Assembly: GCF_000276665.1 (NCBI RefSeq)
Contig: NW_004955404.1
Location: forward strand, 29,559,838 to 29,623,837
DNA from: Chinchilla lanigera
Lineage: Eukaryota > Chordata > Mammalia > Rodentia > Chinchillidae
Reading direction: 5' to 3'
DNA: 64,000 nt
Under the pieces are notes generated by a model, which saw only the letters and a program-made list of their open reading frames with translations, made no database searches and was not told the DNA's origin. Positions 26,183 through 40,396 of this stretch are shown here, one piece after another (the stretch's first letter is position 1; every line of letters begins with the position of its first letter). Position numbers and translations under genes: made by a program.

Positions 26183-27499
26183 AGGTCGCAGGGGACGGAG
26201 TACTTCTTATCCCTCAGGGTTTTTAAGATGAGGCTCAGAGCTGCCATCTGCTATACACATGAAGAGAATTACAGTGCCTCAGCCCTGGCGAGGAGAAGTA
26301 GGTGGTCGCTGGTCGACTGTGAGGCTTTCTTATCTCTAGACTGAAGTTAGCCAGTTTTCCTTGCTGTTTATTACACACAAATACACATCTTTGAGCCTTT
26401 GTTTATTGTTCCCCAAACCCTCTGGGCTGCCACCTGAAGCTACAGCCTGATACGGTGTTCTGCCTGTGACCCCTGACATCCTACAAGACAACTGTGATAT
26501 TTGCTGCTGGGAAACCTCACCAACCAGATTATCTGTGGATTTCAGATACTCCCACCAACTGTTTCTGACATCCATTTTGATTCTGGTTTGTGGGGGAACT
26601 GTACAGGAAGATATCCTTAATCTCTTAGGACCTGTGTGATACAGTTCTTTCATTTGACCACACAGCCTCACAGCACACTCAAAAGCTGTGTCTACTCCCG
26701 ACAGGAACCCTCAGCTGCTAAGTGACCGTGTGTGTCACATTCATTTAAGGATACTTTTCTCTTTCATCTGTCCCTGCTCTTTGGTGCTACAGCTCACCCC
26801 ATCCTGTATTTAATAGGACAGGAGATGATCATGGCACTGAAAGCAGGGAATTCAGTTAAAAGTCTCACTAGGAACAAGGACAGTCCTGGGTCCCCTCTGA
26901 CACTGCAGGAAACCAGTGGCACCACCCCATCTCTACCACAACCTAAGACCAGAGAGTTACTTTCTGACTAGGTTGGCCCAGAGAAGCCCTCACTTCAAGC
27001 ACATCAAATGTAACCAAAGGTAGAATGAGGTACCTACCGAGCTAGAGACTAAATCCAAGTCCTCACACTGACTGCTTAGAACCCTAACTTCATTTTTCTC
27101 TTTACATTCCTAGAATAGACTGCATTGCGTATGTCTCCCAGGAGTATAGGTTTATGTCTGTAGAAAAAGACAAAACCAGAAAGGACCTAGAAATAATGAA
27201 ACTTGGACTGTCTACCCTCCCAATCATTAGTAAACTGGCCCAGAGTTATACCCCCGCAGAGCTTTACCTCAACCTCAGTACCTCCTTTGGTTATCAAAAG
27301 ACAAACAAAGACACCTATTATTTGTAATACTCTTATTACATAAAAAGGCCAAGACCTTTCTTTCTTCCCGAAGAAAAAAGAACCATGGAGAAAACAAATG
27401 TAAGGAATAGATGAAAATACCAAGACAACTATAATTAAAACCATCTAAGAGAAAATGCTTCATTCACAAAAGATTAAAACTAAAAAAAATACCCAGGAT

Positions 27500-28440
27500 A
27501 TTAAAAAAGAAACAGTTTCCTCATTCGTGGAAAATGAAACTATTGTAGCATAGTGAGGCAAAATAATCAATAAAAGAGTTTACAGTAGGAAGTTAAAAAA
27601 GTCTCCTAAAAGTAGAATAAAGAAAAAAAATAACAATGAGAGAAGACACAATCAAATTACTACACCGGGCAGATTTACATCTGACTGATACAAGTTCTAA
27701 AGACAAAGGGAAAGGAAGCAGAGAGGGAAACAGGGCATTTTTTAAAAATTCCCCAGAGTTGAAGGCCAGCCATGGGATTGCAGAGTGAAGGCACCCTCAA
27801 ATGTCCAGTTTAACAGGTGAACAGAAAAAACCATATCAAAACATATTATAATGTTATGAATAAAGAAAGCTGAAGAAAAAGTCACAAAGGACTAGATATC
27901 CAAATTACAATGTATTTCAGTGGAGCATAATAGAGGCTGATAGAAAATAGAAAAATACCTCCAAGTGGAAATGACTCATTTAGATTTTTATACCCAGGCC
28001 AACTATGAAACTGATGTGGGCATAAAAACATTTTCAAATATATAGAATCTCAAAGAGTACCTTTCATGCATGTCCCCTTTCTTAGAAAGCTAAAATAAAT
28101 TAAACATGAAAATAAAAGATTTAATAAATAGGGAAGCCAACACACTCAAGAAGCTAAAGGAACTCCCATGACATCAGCACTGTATATCCAGGCTAGGGAG
28201 CAAATAGTAAAGACCGAAACAATGGGATTAACAGTTTCCAAAGGGACAACATTACAAAATTTTTGATAACAGGAATAAAGATTATCAAATGTGTAGGACT
28301 TTACTGAGGAATTGTGTGGTTTCCTGGCAAATAATCTGTGATAAGGAAATTTTAAAAAGTGGGTAGGGAGGAGAAACAGAGATTTGAAAAAACAGATGTG
28401 ATGTAAAATTCACAGAACTTGGCAAATAACAGTTATAAAC
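27500..28440 (+). mobile_element. Old L1/HAL1-like fragment
   Basis: cccaggccaactatgaaact, acattttcaaatatatagaa, ctcaaagagtacctttcatg and aggaactcccatgacatcag follow the order of an old L1 (L1M/HAL1) segment. Family level only. Confidence 0.55.
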
Positions 28441-31440
28441 ATGATACATTTGTATGGTTGAAAAGGAAAATTGTAAAAGACATATGAGAAAAGAGATAGT
28501 AGTTCAGTGTGAAGGAAGAGACCTAAAGTCTTCATTTCCCATGACAAGTCCACAGATGGCTAAGACTGAAAAAGTACAAAGACTACTTAGAAATAAACAA
28601 CAAAAGAAACAACTAACATAAGATAAAGCAATTTCTACATGAAGGACTTGGAGACAGGAAGGAACAGAATTGCTGCCTTCTAAAATAAACTTTGTCAAAG
28701 ATTGACTTTTTGAAATACTTACATACCATTTCTTATATTAGTTTGATATAACTGAAGAAGCACTGCACATATTTATGGCATAAAAGCTGATATAATCATT
28801 GAGTCAGTCTCCAAGCAATGTACCTACGAAAGCTTTGACCCTACTATTTTTATGACAACACCTTGAGCTAGACTTAGATAAACAAAAGGTTCTTAGTTAT
28901 AGAAATCATTTAGCTGCAAACTTCTTGAGCAGAATTTATTTCCAATATAAGAGAGGCAAGATAAAACCTGGATTTCTCTTAAAAGGTTTTAACCTCTTAA
29001 AAAGTCATAAAAATCACTTCAATTGTCATTACAATACCAGTACCTACAATATTCTATTTTTGCCATTAGTAGTCCAGCAGACCTCCTGGCCTTACAAACT
29101 ATTTTTTCCACATAAGTAGTCTCATTAGTGGTGAACTGAAATCTGGCAAGAATAGTTGGAAATTTTTAACTTAAAATTTCAGAATTCTTCCAATACCTGT
29201 ATTAGAAAACCCTGAAATGTCTCACACTAATTTTCTTTAACTTTTCTTCAAAAAGTTCAAAAACATGCACCTAGAAACTATTATCCTTCTCAAAGAAGTC
29301 CTTTTTTACATATTTCATATTCTAGACCCCTGATGGTAACACTGGGAGATCAAAATTATTGCAAAATCACCATAACCCTGACTGTTTCAGATCAAGTATT
29401 ACAACTTCCTAAGAAAAACACTCTCAATTATTTATATATATGTGAATATTACCTATATATTATGTATTATTAAATATGTATATATAATATGGCTCTAACA
29501 TCATCCTTTTGCACATAATACAAAACAAATGATAGCGCAAAAACAAAACAAAAACAATCCGGCATTCCTGTCACCAAAGTTATTATGTGAGTATTCTCAG
29601 TCAAGTAATTTTAAGAGCCCTCAGTTACAGCACATTTTCAGCTCCACCACTGATAAGTACAATCAACCAGTCTTTTGTTCACGTAAGCAAATATTGATTC
29701 GCTAGCTCCTGATGGTATCAAACTGGGAAGTAAAACTTAGCAACACCCAGTGCTTAAAAGAGAGGTGAAGTCTCAATTGTACTATTTGCTAAACTGAACA
29801 TTTTCCTACAGTAAAGTTTCCCTCCACTCCTGCCCCGTCACCCTCAGATCTAAACTTCTACTTCACTGTGTCTCACTACTGCTTCAAGGTTATTCACATA
29901 AAACACACATCTTCAGATGCTTCAGTCAACTCCATTTGCTTCTAGCAGACATTGTGCATTTTCAGTTAGCACTGTCAGCAAGGGAAGCACCCTCTGGTCT
30001 TTTCACTGAAAATCAATTATGCAAAAAAGTTTAGGTGGGCTAATTTAGCCATGCCATATGTGTAATACAAGGTGCTCAAAGCTTTGATGAAGAATTGGCA
30101 ATGATTTTGGCCAGCTGTCTAGGGTCTTGGTATTACACACAGAAGATATCGCACTCATTAAATTTCCCTTAATTTGTACATATCATAATTTTCTCTCGTA
30201 TAATTAACAAATTTGTTCTTGTCCCTTCCAGTTGAACAATTTTTAAATTCTGCTACAATCCCTTTATATAAGTCTAACTATTCTATGAACTGTCACTCCA
30301 CCAAAATAAAGCTCCTTCATATGACTGTACTTTCTATTGGTTGGCATGTTTTTAACTTGGCATTTTCTTATGTAGAAAAATGTCCATCTTCTTGATCAAG
30401 GTATGCAAGACTTGACTTACAACCAAGGTGCTATACTACCCTCAGATAACTGCTTTTCCAACCTGTTTCTCCAAATCCACTGTGCTTTAAAACAGTATAA
30501 ACTCATCTTTCAAATCTGACCATAACACACAAATGCACTTAATATTTCAATTGGGTTCGCCCACAACTCGGATAGAACTGAAACAAATTTAATTAAGACA
30601 AGTATAGTATTGTAAGATGCAAAGCACTTAATTTTTCATCCTAGTGTACCTCTTTCATTTAAAAATGCTGGTAAATACATTACACTGGCTCTATAACACA
30701 CTAGGGTGTCTCAGCAAAGTTTGAGAAAAATTACCAATGCGAATGCCTGTGCATCTGTGTACACAACCTGACTGCAGTCTGAGCTCGTTCAGTAGCCAAC
30801 TGGAAGAGCTCACTTAAGTCATCTCTCCTCACAGCTTCTGTCATTTAACATTGAAATAAGGGAGCTGAATCAGGTGACAGCTCTAATAAGCTGTTCACGG
30901 CTCCCATTGCCCCTTCCTACCAGTCTTTGCTTGTGCTGTGTGGTGCTTCTCAGCCTGCTAACACTGAGACTGAGACAGATCCTTTCCATTCCTTCCATAA
31001 GGACTGGAAAATCACCCCCTTACACCATGTCCCACATATACATCAAGACGTTAATCCTTTTGAGCTTTTTGTTTCTGAGTTTCCCCTTCCACTTTCCAGC
31101 CTATGGTATTCTGAACAGATACACTGTCAAATTAGTGGTAGGATAATTACGGACTCAGTACAATGAGATGTGAACTTCTATAGGGCCACAGTAAGTGGAC
31201 TTAAGAGTGAAGGATCTAGAACTCTTGTCAGCCTTAATTGTCTGTGATTTTAATCTCAGCAACATTGTACTGACAGCCAGGTTGTGTTAAGGCAAAATTA
31301 AAACCTTTAAATTTAACTTAAGTATTGAAAGAAATGAGAAAATAGTTTCAAAGTTTTTCAAAATAAAGCACATGCCACTCTTCTTAATTTTTTAAAAGAT
31401 ACTGTGCCACCTATAAACTAATTCTAAAGAAAAAGACCTA
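28441..31440. other. Unassigned intron 1 sequence
   Basis: Mostly unique-looking intron with AT microsatellite patches near 29.43-29.49 kb. No exon found. Confidence 0.6.
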
Positions 31441-31444
31441 AGAG

Positions 31445-31570
31445 ACCTACTTGATCATTCTTTTTTACACTTTTATTAATATCACATACATAATGATTAC
31501 ATTCAACATGGGGAGCTGATACATGTACAGAACACATCTTTGTTCTTTTTAAGTTCCCTCCCTCCCCTTG
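31445..31570 (-). mobile_element. Possible antisense L1 tail
   Basis: ttttttacacttttattaat then tgtacagaacacatctttgt, the reverse of a tail with tacatgta and ATTAATAAAA. Weak. Confidence 0.35.
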
Positions 31571-32021
31571 ATCATTCATTAACTAAGGAACTATCACCAC
31601 ACAAATATTGGTTCTCTTATAATTTTACTTGTACACATAATTTTAAACCAAATTTTGTTCAAGTTGTCAATAAAATAATTATATTCTCATTATAATAGAA
31701 AAGATACACTGATACAAAAGAACTTCAAAAATACTTAATGACGAATCTATATTTGTAACTTTTTTTCCTGAAGACATGACATTTTCATACTAGTAAGTAA
31801 TGTTCTAAATAAATTATCAAATACCAATACTTACTTAACCCATTAGGATTTCATTAAAATGCATGACAACTGCAGCTGACACAGGAAAAGTAACTTGTTC
31901 CTTAATATTGTTACTTTAACACTGATTCAGTTGATTCAGTTGAAATAGGGAGGAATGGAGTTACATGTACAAAGATGTCCAAGATATGCTCATGAAAAGT
32001 CAGTGCTAAAAACTTGATCCA

Positions 32022-32190
32022 TCCCAGGCTTGGTGGCACATGCCTGTAATCCCAGCATTCCGAGAGGCTGAAGCAGGAGGATCATTGTGAGTTTGAGACC
32101 AGCCTGGGCTACAAAGTGAGCTCAAGACCAGCCTGAACTACATAGTGAGCCCTGTCTCAAAAAGACAAAAACAAACAAACAAAAAAAACT
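32022..32190 (+). mobile_element. B1 SINE
   Basis: ggcttggtggcacatgcctg, internal duplication with two agcctg blocks, tail of CAAA repeats. Lies in SLAIN1 intron 1. Confidence 0.88.
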
Positions 32191-32199
32191 GACTTACAT

Positions 32200-34370
32200 G
32201 TATTTATATGTTGATTTGCATAACTATATTTTTGTTTTGAAAATTTACACGTTAAAAGGATTGATTATAAGTCATGGCAATGGACTAGGGACAAGGAAGT
32301 CGAATTTTACTCATTTTACTTAATTTACTAATTTAAATAGTTTAAAAATAATTAGGTGCTATAGACCCATTTTAGTTGTTTCTTAATATGCATAAAATAA
32401 AAATAACCTGCTCTCCTGCAAACATATCAGGGAACCCAAATGGAAAACACTGGATTGTGAGATAACAGGACAGGAAAAACATGGCCTGCAGTAATAAAGG
32501 AAGGTATACTAGAGTGATTTGCAAGCATTAACAAGTGGTTTAAACTTTAGAAATTAATCACTGTTCATTACCTTTTCATCAATATGCCAAAGTGCTGCAT
32601 TATAAAAAGAATTTAATGCATAAAATGCTATGATAAAAATTTTCTGTACATTAAGTAACTTTAAAATTTTTAAGTTCATGTCACTAAATTAATGATTCCC
32701 CCCTTGTTTTTCCACCTGGGATGTAATCCTATGTCTTGAAGAAGATGCTCTATAAACAGCGTGCCACATGTCTATGGAAACATTTATAAAGCATCAAGAC
32801 ATTCATTGATTTATTCACCTGTATTCTTGATGAATGACATTAATAGAACCTGCTTCAATTTAGATTTGTTTTAAACCACATGAAAGGCAAATCTGTGAAT
32901 CTTATTAAATTGTTTTTTTTAAATTAGTTATGTCAAATGGTATTAGAAAAAAAGATAAATAGCACAGCCTAGATATCAGCAAAGCTGTATAACTATGGTA
33001 CAAGTCCATTCAAGAGAATAAAAAATTAGATTAGCTATATATGTACCATAACAAACTAAATAAACCTACTAATTAACAGTATCAGAATAAAAGTTAAAAA
33101 CATGCTGGTACGTCAAGTATCTTCACCAAAAATACAACTATCCTTCCACTATTCATGTATATCATCATCAGAAAAAGCCAAGGATGACTAAATCATGCTA
33201 AAATAATTAAAAAGTGGCCCCGGGCTAATAGCTACCAGTGAAAACCCAAGAACCATCATGAGAGTATTTCCCAGTACCATTTTCAGGTTGAAAACGTGGT
33301 GACAAAAGTTTGGGCTCGAAAGAAAAGGGGGAGGGTCATAGCTCCTAAAGAATGGCTTACACTTCCAGAAGTGCTGAGCTGTTTGACAACATGACATACC
33401 TGCACAGCTGCCAGAAAGTATTAAGATGGGACGATGAATATGCCTCTGAAAGGCTTATTATGCCTCTCTCTATCGTAATTCTCTAAACAAACCAAATAGT
33501 GCACAAGGATGTAAAGGAAAAGGAACCGCATTTCCCAAAAGGAAACCAGTACGGTTCTCCATCTGCAATTTCCCTCCTGCACAATCGTGCGACAGGAACA
33601 CAAGGTAAGGAAAGCCCAGTTTGGAAAAATAGGAAAAGTTCTGAATAAAAGGACCTAAGATGAAAGGACTATAACACACACCACTGCTGTATAGAGGTGA
33701 CTGTTCGCTTGTATTAACTCAAGTTCCACCTTATCTGTTCAGACACACTCCATCTAGTGACCAAGGCGAACATACAAAAGCGAGGAGTCAGTCATCGAAT
33801 ATTTAATGACTATTATTACAACATCAGCAAGTGGCAGGAAAGACAAATAAAGGAATTAGATAACCTACCTGCTCCAAAAATTACTCATTCATGGAAAGTA
33901 GACACAGCTAATCAGATTTCAACTGAATAAATGCTACCAGCCCCAAATTCTACTAACCAACTTTAAAAGTTTCTAAAAATAAGAAAATAAAGTTCCTCTG
34001 GTTGTACTTTTCGTCGATACACAGTTTAATTTTAAAAACATTAAAACAAGTTCCTTAGTTCCTAAGTTAAAAGTGCTTTCAACCTGCTCGCTCCATTTCC
34101 CTTTTAAAAGCCTCCATTTTTGACACCATTCTTGTTTGCAGAACCAGTGAAGCTAACACATGTAAAGCAAGTCCGGAAAAATGATCATCAGTGAAAATGC
34201 AACGAAAGAGGGCATCCGAATGCACAACTTAAGGACAAGAACCAATCTCTAAAAAGAGATCCATCACTAGGCGGTTTCGGACGCCACGAGACAAAACGCA
34301 AGCCCTGTTCAGCCACCTTTGGGAAGAAGAGTGACAGACTCAAACAGGGGCCAAACGCTATCACTCTTGT
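32200..34370. other. Unassigned intron 1 sequence next to the CpG island
   Basis: Unique-looking sequence. GC content rises only near 34.5 kb. Could hold regulatory DNA, but no motif is decisive. Confidence 0.55.
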
Positions 34371-34388
34371 CACACACACACACACACC
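34371..34388 (+). repeat. (CA)n microsatellite
   Basis: Short CACACA run about 0.3 kb downstream of the exon 1 donor, within intron 1. Confidence 0.85.
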
Positions 34389-34704
34389 ACCGCCACAAAA
34401 CGTTGGGGTAAGAGCAGGACTCAGAGACAGGACAAGACGACACGGATCTTGCAGTCAATGAACTAGGAGCCTGGGACCCAATAATCAGCGAAAAGCAGAA
34501 CCCTAGGCAGATGGAGGGGACCGGTTCATCCCCAGTCCCCAGCTGGACCGATCCGAGCCATCAGCAAACAGCTTCCTGCCTCGGCGCAGCGCCCTCGCCC
34601 GTGCCCGCCGGGCACCTGCTAGGCCCCTCCGCGAGGGCCCGGTGGGGGCTCTCGGGTGCCTGCGGGGTCGCTGCTCCTCCCCGTCCCCTGGGCGGGCTCA
34701 GTAC

Positions 34705-35367
<663 letters not shown>

Positions 35368-35720
35368 CTACGGCTCCTCTGCCGCCGCCCCGGCCCGGGG
35401 AGCCGACCACGCTGGGACCGAGGCCGAGCGGGCTGCTCGCATCAGCACCCGGGCCCAGCCTCGGGCCGCGACAGCAGCCACCGAGCTGCTCTGCACATGC
35501 TCAGTGCGACCCTCCGGTCCCTTGGGCCCCGCCGGCTCCGGGTTTTAGCGCGGCCCCCGGGCGGGGCGGGGCGTAGAGGCCGGGGGCGGGGAGGGGCGGG
35601 GCCGGGTGGAGGACCAACCAGGGGCCGAGCCTCTTCCGAGGGGGCGGGGCCTGCAGTCAGACCTGGGCAGAGGGGCGCCGCACCCACCCAGGCCATCTAA
35701 CCCCAGGTGCAGGATTGGAC

Positions 35721-38078
35721 CGGGAAGAGTTTTCCCGCCAAGGGCACTTCCTCCGGCTGCTGGGGGAGAGCGCGCTGAGCGGATCTCGGCCAGGGGCGGG
35801 TTTCTAAACAGCAACTGCATATACCTGCCCCGGAGGAGTGTGCTCCGGGGCTGAGTGTGGCTTGCCCATTTCCAAGAGCACCGTTATTTATTAGTCACTA
35901 GCTACTGAAACTCCTAGAGCACCGAAAGGATGGGGAACTTTAACCCAAGAACCCAAAAGATCGGACAGGCTTTAGGAGAATACTATCAATGCAGTATTTA
36001 CTAATATAGAAAGAAAATGGTGGGAGAGGGAAGGCCGAGGAGAAAAAGGAAGAAATTCTTGACACCAAGACAAGGACAATCACCAGCTGCTAAAGAGCCA
36101 AGTGTTAAGTTTATTTTTCAATAGACAGATTCCCATCTATGCTTATTGTCATTAAGCAAGGGTTGCTTTTTTCAGACTCCATACGTTCATTAGATAAAAG
36201 ATCTTTGGGCACCAGTTGCATTCTAGACAGCATTCTAAGAGCTAGCCATACAAGTAGGAACAAACTAGGCAAGAATCGTTAGAAGATGACATACAAGCAA
36301 AAGTGAACAAGGCTTTATCTGTTAAGTCATCAGCTACCTATTAAAATCAAACTTGCTGGGACAAAAAGCAGAAAACCACAAAACTGTATGGAATACCCTC
36401 TGAGCTCGCCTGCAAAACTACTTCTTCCCTCTTGGAAACCATAGGCAAATTTGCTTCCCCCCTGCCAACAAAAGGCTTTTTAGCAGTTGAACTGAATCAA
36501 GTTTCACCCATTTAATACTAAGTTGGCATTGTGAGCGTTTAGCACAATCAGAGAAAAGCTTGAGATTTTATTATGAGGAAAGTCCACACCACTGGTTCTC
36601 ATCCTCAGATAATTCACTATCTGGTGAAGGTCATTCCTCAGGGACTGCACGTGGCAACATTTGAGACAATGTTCTGCACACAGCAATCTTTGTGACAGTA
36701 CACCGCTCCCTCTGAAAGGGCTAGTACTTTGTATCTACTGATTTTAGAATTGGTTGTGCCTTCCTGCCCGGAAACATTTGTGTCTTCTTTGTCAGTCTAC
36801 ATCTCCGGCCTCTGTAGTTCAGGGTGGGTATTCTGCATTTCTCTTTCAGCGTGGGAGTTTCCAGGAATTAGCTCATATGCATGATAACAGGAGTCCCGAG
36901 TCCCACCTTGCTCCCTAGCTGTCTGACCACCTGTATCTCCCATCACCTTTTCAAGTTTGTCTTTTTTTTTTTTTTTAATACTACGTTGGTTATAACTAAA
37001 ACCTGGAGAAGTGGAATAATAGTACTGAAAGTCCTAAGTAAAGACTCTATTGAAGGATTTTTTCCGCATGCTCAGTGGCAGATGCAGGTGGCAGTATCCC
37101 TGCAACACAAAGAAAGAGAGACGACAGGCACAGTGAGAACAAAGAGCTGCTGAGTTCCACATTAGTGAAAGAAATTAGGAATAGGCACATAACACTGACG
37201 ACAACAAGAATAAGGATGTAAAGAAAAGCAGTCCTTTCACTGCAAAATGTGTATCTTCCCCGAAAGGCGAGAAATACACAACCCTCTCCTCCCCCATTTA
37301 CCCACCATGGTCTAGGTAGAATGCATCCAAGCAACCAGAAGTTAAGCTTTAGAACTGTGTTTTCTAAGTAACAATTATTATCAAAATTTTTATTGTTTTA
37401 AAAGTAGGCACTCCGTGATATCTGAACACTGGAACCACGGGAAACATTCCATCTTACATCTCTGTTCAACATTATTTTTCTGAAAAGACAAACTTGCCCT
37501 CTTCCTGGTTTGAAAATGTGAAATAATTATTATTCAGAAAAATTTTTAAGTATTACTTTCTATCAGTGCCCTTTTTTTCCCTTCAGAGAATTGCATATGT
37601 GCACATGCCAAAGACACTCAGAATGCACACTGCCTTTAAATTCGTCGCCCCAGGACGCCAGGCTCTTTAACACATAATTAAGGAGGTTGATGATGTCAAG
37701 GTTTCAATTAAGCAGTCTTGATTTTTTATTTTGATGCAAATTTTAAGCTGTGTATTTTGAGAGAAATTGCATGCGTACTTGTTCCATTTAATTTTTTATT
37801 TTAAATGAAATAATAAGGTAAATTTAAAGATTCACAAAGAAGGTATAAAAATGCCTATCTAATTAAAAATGTATACTTTAAGGATACAGCTGAAACACCA
37901 TAAAGTAATGGGATACATCTATATATCATGTATTCAAAGCTGGGGAAAGAAATGAATATTTTTGCAATATGTCATGTTTCTTATACTTTAGAATGACACT
38001 GAAGCTACTCTGGTAACTTTTCAGAAATAGAATAAACTTATTTTAATTTATGTTTTATACAACGATATCTAATAGTAT
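35721..38078. other. SLAIN1 5' flank
   Basis: Intergenic sequence immediately upstream of the promoter island. It is AT-rich after about 35.9 kb. No gene seen. Confidence 0.6.
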
Positions 38079-38640
38079 TGTAGACAGCTAAGCTAGGTAA
38101 AAATATTATAGGCAGCCAGGCAGGGCAAGACTCTCGGTGAAGTCAATAGAGAGGATGAAAACACATTACAGCTGTGACCCAAGGTACATCTATTTGAGGC
38201 CAGGCCTCAAAATTAAGACAAAATGACCAGGCCTACATGCCTCCCTGGGAGAGAGACAATAAATTAGCGTCAGTCACCCAGGGGGGTGACCAAGACCACT
38301 CATTCATCTCTTGCTAAAATGCTCCTTGTTCTTTCCATGTACACTTGCTATATAACCTGCTTCCCCATGGGATCAGCATCACCTAAGCAGCTGTTAAGAA
38401 ATTGAATATTGATTAATCATAGTTTTGTCCAACATTGTAACCACCTCGTGATTTTACTCTGTAAAACTTCCTTTGTAAAGTAGGGTCTATAGTTCTCTCT
38501 CACTCTTTCTCTCTCTCAATAAATATTTCCTACTCTTAACCTCTGTTTTTCCTTAGAATTCATTCTTTGGTTTTGGAGAACACAAGCTCAATGTATCTGA
38601 TGCCTGGCAGGTTGGGAGTTATATTTATTTCCCCTGTATC
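38079..38640 (+). mobile_element. Endogenous retrovirus-type solo LTR (probable)
   Basis: A region with a promoter-like gctatataacctgcttcccc near 38349, a CT-rich tract, AATAAA near 38518 and a plausible LTR end near 38585. No gag, pol or env coding sequence follows, so it would be a solo LTR. Boundaries and class are uncertain. Confidence 0.5.
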
Positions 38641-40087
38641 AATAGTATCTACAGATATCAATAATAAGTTTGATTATCAATCCAACAGTAGCACTGCAAA
38701 AGTAGCATAATTTTTCTTGAATATATACATATAATTCTCAAAGGAAATTCAGGAATAACGATTGATATCCTCGTTTTACATATGAGTTGGATTTGGCTTT
38801 TTGCTCATGTTTAGTCATGAAAACGATGGCAATCCCATCACTTTCTAATGGCCCAACTATGCTCTTCCCCACATTTTATCTTAGAGTAAAATTCCTCCTT
38901 AGTGTAAGCCCCACATGTTGTAAAGGTAGATTTTTAGTCAGTGCAGCTGACATTCCATACTACAAGTACCGCGTTAATTCAAGATCACAGATCCAGTTGC
39001 CCTAAGAAATAAAACTCACCTAGTGTGTAAAACTAAGATCAAGGATCCTGAACTGTGTTTTCCCGTTGATTCAAACTAAGGTGTTTGACTATCCTAATGC
39101 CTTCTGATGGAGAGTCCTGCCTATCCACCCCAAAGTGAATGATGTCAATCCCACTGTCCATGTGGCCCCGCAGTACCTCACATGATGTCTAGCACACATC
39201 AAAGAAACATTGAAATGCTTTTTAAATGCTAGATGAATAAATAAATAAGTCCCAAAGTTGTAGCCAAAATTGAGATCAGAACCTAATTAGTTCTTTCTAT
39301 AAACCTCATTTATCATATGGTAACAAGATTAGAAGGCTTTTTGTAGACTCCATAATAATCGATTATTTCATATCTGACCCAAATAAACTAGAAAAGTACT
39401 TGCACATCTAATGTATTGTATATTAATGGATTGACATAATTCTAGAGAAAATAAGAATATGTGAGGTCAGAACTCATGAGAACAATCCCTGTGTCAGTTG
39501 TACCTTTCCAACCTCAACCAACATGGCTGCTTGTGTTCATGCCCAAAGCTCATGTAATTAATCATACATAACAAAGTCACACACAGTATTAGTTGTAATA
39601 ACAATAACCGTAATAAAAATGACTCTGTTTATTTGGCAAGCTATACCACTAAGAGGACTTTTTAATAAACATATATATGTCTACTATGTTCAAATCACAA
39701 TGTTATATAGTTTTTAAAATGTATGACATTATCTCCACCAAGGTCTTCTCTACTTGGGGAAAGAAGCACACAAGCAACTAAGTATACCACAAGACTCAGT
39801 GTGGTAAATATCATTATGAAAATATGAATCAACAGCACAGACAGTAACTAAAAATGAATAATTTTGGTTAATGTAGAAAATGACATTATTTCATGTGGTT
39901 CTCCTCATAGAGCTGTGAGACATTAGCACAAGTATTGTGATATTTGTTCCTCAGTCAGAATATGGGGTGGATTAAAACAAAATAAAACTGGGATACAGTA
40001 GCCCAGCTCTAACTATTGTTTTTTCTGTGGTCGATTTCCTTTGTAGGTACAAAGTTTTGTTGTTGCTTTTGCTTGTTTGTTTTAATA
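38641..40087. other. Unassigned intergenic sequence
   Basis: AT-rich spacer left of the piggyBac relic. Nothing recognised. Confidence 0.6.
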
Positions 40088-40145
40088 GCATAGTGTAGTA
40101 CTGGAAATTGAACCCAGGGAGCACCAAGATACATGCCTAACCCTT
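40088..40145 (-). mobile_element. Old ID fragment
   Basis: tactggaaattgaacccagg and the following bases are the reverse of a diverged ID B-box region. Confidence 0.55.
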
Positions 40146-40396
40146 TTCATTTAGAGGAGGGTCTTCTATCCTCAGGGCATAAGTCTGGGTCTAGTGGACT
40201 GATCCTTTACTTTTCTACTGTAAATTTGCACTTTAGCATTGTAGTAGCCAGCTGTGCATCTCAGTACCTTTCCCTGAGGGATACAGGAAGCAATCTATGT
40301 TTTCTCATTTAGTATGATGAATGGCAAAGAGTATACATGTATGCAAAAGTGTCAGAATACTATTTGGACCCACCTTTATGCTTCATCTAACTGGTT

